In this document: positions 1 to 5,479 of the stretch, piece after piece
Numbering within the stretch: position 1 is the first letter of the stretch
Layout of the letters: each line of letters opens with the position of its first letter
From: Bacteroidales bacterium
GTDB lineage: Bacteria; Bacteroidota; Bacteroidia; Bacteroidales; Dysgonomonadaceae
Length of the DNA stretch: 15,048 nt
NCBI GenBank assembly: GCA_012798745.1
Contig: JAAZMQ010000062.1
Location: forward strand, 1 to 15,048
Direction of reading: 5' to 3'
Position numbers and translations under genes: made by a program
The notes under the pieces: model-generated
The model's input: the letters and a program-made list of their open reading frames with translations, nothing else
Databases searched by the model: none
Told to the model about the DNA's origin: nothing

Positions 1-812
1 AAATTCCCATTTATGACGAATCGAAAACCACACCGATGCCTAAGGTAAATATTAATCCTAATTATAACCCTTTTCATACCACACAACGAAATGCATACCA
101 TAATTCTCTCCCTCACTTCGACTGGGAAACCCTTTATCAAGGATTCGAAAAAGAAAAAACAACAGCGGCCGGGGTTAATCCATTAGCACAAACAAATGGG
201 GGACTATTTTCTTCCGAAGAAAAAGAAAATGTGGACGCTGAAATTCTACCCGAACATTACCAATATAAACAGAAATATATTCTCACTTCTGTTAAATCCG
301 GATTGATGATCATCGATCAACATCGGGCACATATCCGCATTCTTTTTGATACTTTTTTAGAACAAATCAAAAATAAAAAAGGCATTTCACAACGGGTACT
401 TTTCCCCGAAATCATTGAACTATCACCTTCTGAAACAGCAACGTTATCTTCTCTTACAGAAGACCTACAAGCTGTAGGATTCGAATTAAATAATTTGGGT
501 AATCATTCGTTTGCTATTCAAGGTGTTCCTTCCGAAATAAGTTCTTCGGACCCAATATCACTAATCCGATCCATAATAGAAAAAAGTACAGAAACTGCGC
601 TTGATGTGAAATCAGAAATTCAGGAATCCATTGCGCTTTCGCTTGCCTGCCTCGCTGCTATTCCCTATGGCAGAACCTTAACTCCTGAAGAAATGACACA
701 TCTCATTAATCGGCTTTTTGCTTGCCGCACGCCTAACTACACTCCCAACGGACAACCCATTATCTCGTTGATAAGTGATGAAGAAATTGCAAAAAAAATG
801 AAGTCGTGTTGA
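1..812 (+). CDS. mutL: DNA mismatch repair protein MutL, C-terminal part (5' end outside window)
   Basis: MutL dimerises through its C-terminal domain and links MutS mismatch recognition to strand processing in the cytoplasm. The frame is open from nt 3 to a TGA at 810-812, followed at once by an in-frame TAA. About 270 residues are visible: a variable polar linker, then the C-terminal domain. Numbering from the Met at nt 36, the family block around LMIIDQHRAHIRIL lies near residues 90-103, and ACLAAIPYG plus a C-terminal TPNGQPII segment follow. The ATPase domain must lie upstream, so the Met at nt 36 is internal. The endonuclease motif DQHA(X)2E(X)4E of latent-nuclease MutL proteins is not met: the first Glu is Ile. 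This MutL is therefore probably not a nickase (inference). It converges on the tRNA gene downstream. Identification rests on the C-terminal motifs only, but they are characteristic. Confidence 0.9.
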   Translation, partial: IPIYDESKTTPMPKVNINPNYNPFHTTQRNAYHNSLPHFDWETLYQGFEKEKTTAAGVNPLAQTNGGLFSSEEKENVDAEILPEHYQYKQKYILTSVKSGLMIIDQHRAHIRILFDTFLEQIKNKKGISQRVLFPEIIELSPSETATLSSLTEDLQAVGFELNNLGNHSFAIQGVPSEISSSDPISLIRSIIEKSTETALDVKSEIQESIALSLACLAAIPYGRTLTPEEMTHLINRLFACRTPNYTPNGQPIISLISDEEIAKKMKSC

Positions 813-892
813 TAAAAAAATAATAGGGTTAAAAATAAATTTACGGTTTTTAAATTCGTTTGCGTTTGGTACTTATAACGTATTATTTTTAG

Positions 893-979
893 CGGAAAGC
901 GAGGGATTCGAACCCCCGGTACGGTAACCCGTACACTTGATTTAGAGTCAAGCCCGTTCGACCACTCCGGCAGCTTTCC
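893..979 (-). tRNA. Seryl-type tRNA with anticodon CUA (candidate amber suppressor)
   Basis: Read on the minus strand, this 87-nt sequence folds as a class II tRNA. The acceptor stem is GGAAAGC/GCTTTCC (7 bp), and the D arm has a 3-bp stem CCG/CGG with GG in the loop. The anticodon stem is CTTGA/TCAAG with loop CTCTAAA. A long variable arm has stem GTACGG/CCGTAC, and the T arm has loop TTCGAAT. Position 33 is T, positions 34-36 are CTA and 37-38 are AA. The anticodon CUA pairs with UAG. Discriminator G73, the D-arm sequence and the long variable arm point to serylation; a leucine tRNA would have A73. CCA is not encoded, as in the other two tRNAs here. Acceptor and T-stem lengths are ordinary, so it is not a tRNA-Sec. 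One base change at position 35 would give anticodon CGA, an ordinary serine tRNA, so a sequencing error or recent mutation must be excluded. The tRNA fold is near certain; suppressor function is inference. Confidence 0.9.
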
Positions 980-998
980 TTATTCCCCTAAAACGATG

Positions 999-1028
999 CA
1001 AAGTTACATAATTACAAGTTAACTACAA
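999..1028 (-). promoter_or_regulatory. Bacteroidetes-type promoter of the CUA tRNA gene
   Basis: On the minus strand a TAACTTTG element (999-1006) matches the TAnnTTTG -7 consensus of the Bacteroidetes primary sigma factor. A CTTG element (TTG at 1026-1028) sits 19 bp upstream, the usual spacing for the -33 box. Transcription would start near 990, about 11 nt before the tRNA 5' end. The tRNA is thus transcribed alone. No good hairpin terminator is visible downstream in 813-892. Confidence 0.7.
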
Positions 1029-1086
1029 GCAAAAACACACAAAATAGCAAAATAGAAAAAATTTTATTCCTTATTAGTCAAAATGA

Positions 1087-2259
1087 TTACACCGACACTA
1101 TTCGGGCAAATGCCAAAAACCGAGTCCTTTCATTTACCGGATTCAACGGCAAAAAACCCGACACAATGCGTTTATCCTTAACAATAAGAGGATTATCAGC
1201 CTGCATTTTTGTTTTATACTGCAATGCTTCGCCGTTTTGTTTAAAAAAACCAATTTTAAATATTCCTTCGGAAGCTTCATGCACAAAACGATCATAAAAA
1301 GCGCGTGCCACTAATCCCATATTCATCCGCATATTGATCTCCACGCAAGGATGAATACGATACCCCTGCTCTTTTATCCGACAAATCATCATATCTACAC
1401 CCAAAAAACCGGTATAGGCCGGAAAATAGACAATGAGTTTCTGCTCAAGGTAAGAAATTAAATCATGTAAGTAAGATAAAGGAACATAGGCTGAAAGGCG
1501 CTGTTTGATTGAATGGTCCGACAAAAGATAATTCCCGGCGTAAGCACCCGAAAATGTAGAACGAAAAAGAGAATAACCTTTAAAACTCACCCTGCCTTTT
1601 TCCAGGAAAAATTCCATTGCAAAATCCAATATCTTATCAAAAACGGGTTCGGCAACAACTCCCCCCTGATTTTTTATGACGCGTCTACACCAATCGTATT
1701 GTTTCTCGGTAATGTCGCCCTTAATCCATACAAGACCTTTACCACTGCCCGAATAAGGCATTTTCAAAACTTTATCCCCTTCGCATGAAGAAAGAAATTT
1801 CAATACTCCCTCTGCTTCTTTAAAAAAATGAGATTCTCCACAAAAGAACGAATTTTCTGCTCGCAACTCCTTTAATAAACGAACAGCATTCTGACGACTC
1901 GAATATTCTCGGATTCGTTCCAACTCATTCAATGATGGTAAAATTGCAGCATCCATACCCGCATCGATCAACTTCTTTCGCAAAGATGGATTCCATCCCC
2001 ATGGAATTACTTTTGCACGGGAGAAAGAAGAGAGGTCAGAAAAAGAAATTAATGTAGCATCTAATGGTAAAACATCTTTTAATTGGGCTAAAAAAACAGT
2101 ATTATACACACCCTCGGCAATAATTTTTGATCCTTCTTCAGCATACCATAACGGCAAGATGGCCAAATCTTTTGCCATTTTCGTCGCAGAGGCAGGCGGC
2201 GTATAGAAAGGACTAAAATTAGCTAATGCAAGGTCGTTTTCGGGATTAAAAAGAAACAT
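1087..2259 (-). CDS. Conserved Bacteroidetes protein with ATP-grasp-like features, function unknown
   Basis: A 390-residue soluble protein with no signal peptide or membrane segment. I see features like those of ATP-grasp ligases. A Lys-containing segment is followed by a glycine-rich loop (KMPYSGSGKGL, about 166-176). A hinge-like VVAEP lies at 201-205, GFLGVDMMI at 284-292, and EINMRMNMG at 307-315, whose E307, N309 and R311 resemble the Mg-ATP-binding E-x-N-x-R end of that fold. The N-terminus MFLFNPENDLALAN is very distinctive. ATP-grasp enzymes join a carboxylate to an amine or thiol through an acyl phosphate, but nothing here shows the substrates. The gene stands alone: a tRNA-Gly terminator precedes it and the CUA tRNA lies beyond its 3' end. 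A TTAATTTG sequence at 2282-2289 is a one-mismatch -7 candidate. The call is a fold-level inference from motifs, not recognition of a characterised enzyme. Confidence 0.75.
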   Translation of the reverse strand: MFLFNPENDLALANFSPFYTPPASATKMAKDLAILPLWYAEEGSKIIAEGVYNTVFLAQLKDVLPLDATLISFSDLSSFSRAKVIPWGWNPSLRKKLIDAGMDAAILPSLNELERIREYSSRQNAVRLLKELRAENSFFCGESHFFKEAEGVLKFLSSCEGDKVLKMPYSGSGKGLVWIKGDITEKQYDWCRRVIKNQGGVVAEPVFDKILDFAMEFFLEKGRVSFKGYSLFRSTFSGAYAGNYLLSDHSIKQRLSAYVPLSYLHDLISYLEQKLIVYFPAYTGFLGVDMMICRIKEQGYRIHPCVEINMRMNMGLVARAFYDRFVHEASEGIFKIGFFKQNGEALQYKTKMQADNPLIVKDKRIVSGFLPLNPVNERTRFLAFARIVSV

Positions 2260-2287
2260 GACACGAAGAGATTGTTAGCTGCAAATT

Positions 2288-2325
2288 AAAAAAACCGCCA
2301 AACAGGAGATAAACCCGTAAGGCGG
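2288..2325 (-). terminator. Rho-independent terminator after tRNA-Gly
   Basis: On the minus strand a CCGCC/GGCGG stem (2321-2325 with 2295-2299) is extended by weaker inner pairs. It is followed by seven T (2288-2294). It lies 18 nt past the tRNA-Gly 3' end and before the ATP-grasp-like gene, so it should separate the two transcripts. Confidence 0.75.
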
Positions 2326-2342
2326 AAAAAAAAAATTCACTG

Positions 2343-2415
2343 AGCGGCAAACGAGACTCGAACTCGCGACCCTTAGCTTGGGAAGCTAATGCTCTACCGA
2401 CTGAGCTATTGCCGC
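2343..2415 (-). tRNA. tRNA-Gly(CCC)
   Basis: The 73-nt cloverleaf on the minus strand has acceptor GCGGCAA/TTGCCGC, discriminator T73 and D arm AGCTCAGTCGGTAGAGC. The anticodon stem is TTAGC/GCTAA with loop TTCCCAA, giving anticodon CCC for GGG codons. The T loop is TTCGAGT. CCA is not encoded. It is divergent from tRNA-Pro, with 108 bp between their 5' ends. Confidence 0.96.
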
Positions 2416-2426
2416 ATTTCGTTCTG

Positions 2427-2434
2427 CAAATATA
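2427..2434 (-). promoter_or_regulatory. -7 promoter element of tRNA-Gly
   Basis: TATATTTG on the minus strand fits TAnnTTTG exactly and ends 11 nt before the tRNA 5' end, similar to the layout at the CUA tRNA. I do not see a convincing -33 box at the expected distance. Confidence 0.6.
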
Positions 2435-2499
2435 ACAGATTTTATTATTCGATGAATAACTTCCACGCAATTTTTATCGTTTTTTCTGCAAAAAATAAT

Positions 2500-2507
2500 T
2501 ACCTTTG
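2500..2507 (+). promoter_or_regulatory. -7 promoter element of tRNA-Pro
   Basis: TACCTTTG matches TAnnTTTG exactly and ends 16 nt before the tRNA 5' end. The upstream region is T-rich, but a -33 TTTG at standard spacing is not clear. Confidence 0.6.
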
Positions 2508-2523
2508 CATATTCAAAAAAGTT

Positions 2524-2597
2524 CGGGATGTAGCACAGTTGGTTAGCGCGCCACGTTCGGGACGTGGAGGCCGGGTGTTCGAGTCACCTCATCCCGA
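2524..2597 (+). tRNA. tRNA-Pro(CGG)
   Basis: The 74-nt cloverleaf has acceptor CGGGATG/CATCCCG and discriminator A73. The anticodon stem is CCACG/CGTGG with loop TTCGGGA, giving anticodon CGG for CCG codons. The T arm is GGGTG/CACCT with loop TTCGAGT. CCA is not encoded. A strong terminator follows four nt later. Confidence 0.96.
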
Positions 2598-2601
2598 CAG
2601 A

Positions 2602-2635
2602 AAGCGAAAGCTGGTTCAGCATTCGCTTTTTTTTT
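2602..2635 (+). terminator. Rho-independent terminator after tRNA-Pro
   Basis: A 7-bp stem AAGCGAA/TTCGCTT (2602-2608 with 2622-2628) is stacked on an inner GCTG/CAGC stem (2610-2613 with 2617-2620). It runs into a T tract ending at 2635. It lies between tRNA-Pro and the convergent Lrp gene. Confidence 0.88.
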
Positions 2636-2655
2636 AAATAAAAAAACATTCCCTT

Positions 2656-3120
2656 TTATATTTCCTGAATAATAGGCACTTCTCTTTTAATACTTTGACT
2701 CAACGAAATCATGGTTTCAGTGGCAACAACACCCGGTATTTCCTGAATGTGATTATTTAGCAGATCCATTAAGTGTTCGTTATCGCGAGCGTACAATTTA
2801 ATAAGCAAAGTATATGGTCCCGTAGTGAAATGACATTCCGTCACTTCAGGAATTTTTTCGAACTCGGGTATAACATTTTTATACATCGAACCCTTTTCGA
2901 GTTTCACGCCGATATAAGCACTGGTGGCATATCCTAATACCTTAGGATTTACATTATACCCCGATCCTGTAATCACTTCGTTCTCTATCATGCGTTGAAC
3001 ACGCTGATGGATTGCTGCACGTGAAACACCACACTGTTCAGCCACATCTCGAAAAGGAATACGGGCATTTTGAGAAATAATTTCCAAAATCTGTTTATCC
3101 AATTTATCAATTTTCCCCAT
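2656..3120 (-). CDS. Lrp/AsnC family transcriptional regulator
   Basis: A DNA-binding regulator of the feast/famine family, usually an octamer or dimer that senses amino acids through its RAM domain. From the chosen start it is 154 residues, the normal family length. An N-terminal winged helix-turn-helix begins IDKLDKQILEIISQNARIP and continues RDVAEQCGVSRAAIHQRVQRM, with the recognition helix in the second part. A linker contains SGYNVNPKVLGY, and the C-terminal alpha/beta RAM domain has VTECHFTTGPYTLLIKLYARD. I chose ATG 3118-3120 because it gives the standard MGKIDKLDKQIL start. An ATG six codons upstream (3138) lies only a few nt past the likely transcription start. It is monocistronic between a promoter with a palindrome and the convergent tRNA-Pro terminator. 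Which amino acid or genes it controls cannot be told. Confidence 0.92.
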   Translation of the reverse strand: MGKIDKLDKQILEIISQNARIPFRDVAEQCGVSRAAIHQRVQRMIENEVITGSGYNVNPKVLGYATSAYIGVKLEKGSMYKNVIPEFEKIPEVTECHFTTGPYTLLIKLYARDNEHLMDLLNNHIQEIPGVVATETMISLSQSIKREVPIIQEI

Positions 3121-3148
3121 AGAAATAAATTTTTGCACAAATCGTCCT

Positions 3149-3156
3149 CAAAAATA
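3149..3156 (-). promoter_or_regulatory. -7 promoter element upstream of the Lrp gene
   Basis: TATTTTTG on the minus strand fits TAnnTTTG and lies 28 bp before the ATG at 3120. The -33 region has no clear TTTG, which would fit a promoter that depends on a regulator. It is AT-rich sequence, so a chance match is possible. Confidence 0.45.
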
Positions 3157-3184
3157 GTAAATTTCTTTTTATAGATTGACATTT

Positions 3185-3206
3185 TGAAAATATATTTTCA
3201 TGAAAA
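3185..3206. promoter_or_regulatory. Overlapping perfect palindromes, possible operator upstream of the Lrp gene
   Basis: TGAAAATATATTTTCA (3185-3200) is a perfect 16-bp palindrome. It overlaps a second perfect palindrome, TTTTCATGAAAA (3195-3206). They start about 29 bp upstream of the candidate -7 element. Lrp-family proteins often bind AT-rich dyads upstream of their own genes, so autoregulation is a reasonable inference. The region is AT-rich, and no second example is present in the window. Confidence 0.4.
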
Positions 3207-3266
3207 AGCCCATTTTGTATATGAAAAAATAACGTTTGAAGGGAATTTGAAAACAAAAAACACAAA

Positions 3267-3965
3267 TTAGCGGCCACTTTTCAAAAAGAAAGAAGCCCAG
3301 AGCATATCCAAAGAGGTTGTTATTTTTATATTCTCTTCGTTACCTTCCACCAAACGAATTTCGATACCTGCTTCTTCTGCCACAGTGGCATCATCTGTAA
3401 AATGAGATTTATAATCGATATTATATGCTTCTTTCAACAGATATGCCGGAAACACCTGAGGCGTTTGAACCAATTTTATCCGATCACGATCAAACGGTTT
3501 ACTACTGCCATCCGGATAGAGAATACGAACACTGTTCTTTTCGTCTATTACAGGTATCACGCCACATTGGAAACGAAACGATTCTCGAAAACAACGATCT
3601 ATAACTTCGCGTAAAACAAATGGCCGAGCGGCATCGTGGATAGCAACCATTTCATCGTCCGCGACTACAGCCAAGCCATTTTTTACCGAATGAAACCGGG
3701 TTTCTCCTCCTTTAACTAAGACAACCGGAATGGTAAAATGATATTTTTTGCACAGGTTGTTCCAAACCGAAAAATAATCGGGATGAAGAACAATCACAAT
3801 TTTCATTTGGCAATTGTATGCATAAAAAGCCTCAACGGTATGCATTAGCATGGGTTTATTACCAATGAGCTGAAACTGTTTTGGTATATTGCCTCCCACA
3901 CGCAATCCACTCCCTCCGGCAACAATTACCACACTACATTTTTCGAGTGTCATTTTTTGCGGCAT
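3267..3965 (-). CDS. ispD: 2-C-methyl-D-erythritol 4-phosphate cytidylyltransferase
   Basis: IspD transfers CMP from CTP to MEP, giving CDP-ME in the non-mevalonate isoprenoid pathway in the cytoplasm. The 232-residue length is normal. The CTP-binding start reads VVIVAGGSGLRVGGNIPKQF, with R22 and K29 in the places of the catalytic Arg and Lys. GGETRFHSV lies at 86-94, the HDAARPF motif at 110-116, QTPQ at 167-170, TDD at 190-192 and ENIKIT at 211-216, with the conserved late Lys at 214. The ATG abuts the xseB stop (TAA then ATG with no gap), so it is probably translated by coupling as the last gene of the xseA-xseB-ispD group. No hairpin terminator is visible after it before the Lrp promoter region. 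Confidence 0.96.
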   Translation of the reverse strand: MPQKMTLEKCSVVIVAGGSGLRVGGNIPKQFQLIGNKPMLMHTVEAFYAYNCQMKIVIVLHPDYFSVWNNLCKKYHFTIPVVLVKGGETRFHSVKNGLAVVADDEMVAIHDAARPFVLREVIDRCFRESFRFQCGVIPVIDEKNSVRILYPDGSSKPFDRDRIKLVQTPQVFPAYLLKEAYNIDYKSHFTDDATVAEEAGIEIRLVEGNEENIKITTSLDMLWASFFLKSGR

Positions 3966-4157
3966 TTAATCGATCTCATCCAATATTTTTTGAAGCTCTT
4001 CATCGGTTTTTGTCAACTTCTCTTTACAAAATGCGATGAGTTCCGAAGCACGCTTTACCTTTTCGGTTAAGGCATCCACATCCAATTCACCCGATTCAAT
4101 TGCTGCCACAATAGCTTCGAGCTCTTTTTTAGCTTCACTATACGTTAATTTTTCCAT
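3966..4157 (-). CDS. xseB: Exodeoxyribonuclease VII small subunit
   Basis: A 63-residue protein with the family pattern LTYSEAKKELEAIVAAIESGELDVDALTEKVKRA in its first half and a helical tail. XseB binds the long coiled-coil arm of XseA to form exonuclease VII, which cuts single-stranded DNA from both ends into oligonucleotides. Its ATG shares one base with the xseA stop (TAATG), so the two subunits are translationally coupled. It abuts ispD downstream. Length and motif agree with the family. Confidence 0.95.
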   Translation of the reverse strand: MEKLTYSEAKKELEAIVAAIESGELDVDALTEKVKRASELIAFCKEKLTKTDEELQKILDEID

Positions 4158-5479
4158 TATTCCTTAGATTTTTTTACTTGCGATTCTATTTTTCCGTCCC
4201 AAAATAAAGTTTCAATCACATCGTCCGGCTGTAATTTTGCCGCCGATGTAACAATCTTTCCCGCTTTCCATGTAAGCGTATAGCCACGTTTCAAAATATT
4301 TTGAGGAGAAACCATCCGGATATACTGTTCGTGCACCAAAAGACCATGAGCTTCGTTTTGCAATCGTTGTTTCACCGCATGTGTGAATCGCAGGTTACGC
4401 TGTTTTTCTTCTTGTTGCAAAAATTGAATCATGCGATTTGTCAGATGTTTCAATCGAAAAGCTGTTTCTCTGATTGAAGCCAACTGATTGCGTATAAATC
4501 CGGTAGAAAGATGATAAACTTCTTTAGACAATATGGACAACTTAAATTTTTCTTGTTGCAAATATTCCCTGCTTTCCGTTACCAATCGTTTCTCCAAATC
4601 GACCAATTCCGTAAAAGATCTGGCAAGATGGCCAATAAAAAACTCGGCCACCGCAGTCGGTGTTTTCGCCCGCGTATGTGCCACAATATCCAACACAGTT
4701 ACATCCCGCTCGTGACCAATACCCACAACTATAGGTAAAGGAAACTGTGCACAATGTGTTGCCAATAAATACGAATCAAAACAATTTAATTCTGAAGTTG
4801 CACCGCCCCCACGTATAATGGCTACAGCATCGAATAAATGCCGATATGCATATATCTTTTCCAGTGCGGCTATAATGGAGGGTTCGCTTTTCTCACCCTG
4901 CATAATAGCAGGAAAAAGTTTGGTATAAAAGACCAGTCCGTACGGATTTTTTGCCAATTGATCGCAAAAATCTTCATAACCTGCTGCCGTTGGCGACGAA
5001 ATCACCGCAATGCGATTGCATAACTCGGGCAACGGCAATTCTTTGTTCAATGTCAACACCCCTTCCTCTTCCAATCGCTTCAACACCAACAAACGATTTT
5101 TAGCCATTTCGCCGACAGTAAACGTCGGGTCAATATCTACCACATTCAGAGAAAAGCCATAAATTTCATGAAATTCCACACTTACACGTACCAGCACTTT
5201 TAATCCCGATGTAAACGGTTGACCTGTTTCTCCTTCGAAAAAGGTTGACAACATTTGGAAAGTATTTGCCCAAATTGTTCCTCGTGCCCGGGCAAGAATG
5301 ACCTGAGTTACGGGATCTTTCTCAATGAATTCGAGATAACAATGCCCGTTACGGTTTTGCCTCACATCGCTTGTTTCGGCACGCACCCAATAGGTATCGG
5401 GAAAATTTTCTCGAATAACATCGCGTACTAAACGGTTAAGTTCAGATAAAGACACTGATGATTGCTGCGTGGAAATCAT
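4157..5479 (-). CDS. xseA: Exodeoxyribonuclease VII large subunit
   Basis: The catalytic subunit of exonuclease VII, 440 residues, normal for the family. An N-terminal OB-fold domain (about 10-115, with the GHCYLEF strand at 45-51) binds single-stranded DNA. The catalytic domain carries IAVISSPTAAG (157-167), an IIRGGGATSELN loop (221-232) and GIGHERD (253-259), followed by TPTA (273-276). A long helical, Gln- and Leu-rich region (about 285-400) should form the arm that carries XseB. The final segment NILKRGYTLTWKAGKIV is typical of the C-terminus. The start overlaps the stop of the upstream subtilase gene by four bases (ATGA). It is soluble and cytoplasmic. Confidence 0.97.
   Translation of the reverse strand: MISTQQSSVSLSELNRLVRDVIRENFPDTYWVRAETSDVRQNRNGHCYLEFIEKDPVTQVILARARGTIWANTFQMLSTFFEGETGQPFTSGLKVLVRVSVEFHEIYGFSLNVVDIDPTFTVGEMAKNRLLVLKRLEEEGVLTLNKELPLPELCNRIAVISSPTAAGYEDFCDQLAKNPYGLVFYTKLFPAIMQGEKSEPSIIAALEKIYAYRHLFDAVAIIRGGGATSELNCFDSYLLATHCAQFPLPIVVGIGHERDVTVLDIVAHTRAKTPTAVAEFFIGHLARSFTELVDLEKRLVTESREYLQQEKFKLSILSKEVYHLSTGFIRNQLASIRETAFRLKHLTNRMIQFLQQEEKQRNLRFTHAVKQRLQNEAHGLLVHEQYIRMVSPQNILKRGYTLTWKAGKIVTSAAKLQPDDVIETLFWDGKIESQVKKSKE

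Noticed and set aside
813..892. AAAAATAATA (816-825) and TATTATTTTT (881-890) as a terminator between mutL and the tRNA
   Set aside because: The arms are pure A/T and 55 nt apart. This is too weak for a terminator call and expected by chance in such AT-rich sequence.
893..979. Reading the same DNA on the plus strand as a tRNA with loop TTTAGAG (anticodon TAG, leucine)
   Set aside because: On the plus strand the T arm would come first and no proper D or T arm forms in the right order. The promoter and all invariant bases fit only the minus strand.
893..979. A selenocysteine tRNA with a changed anticodon
   Set aside because: The acceptor stem is 7 bp and the T stem 5 bp, and the D arm is of the ordinary seryl type, without the lengthened stems of tRNA-Sec. 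No selA or selB is in the window.
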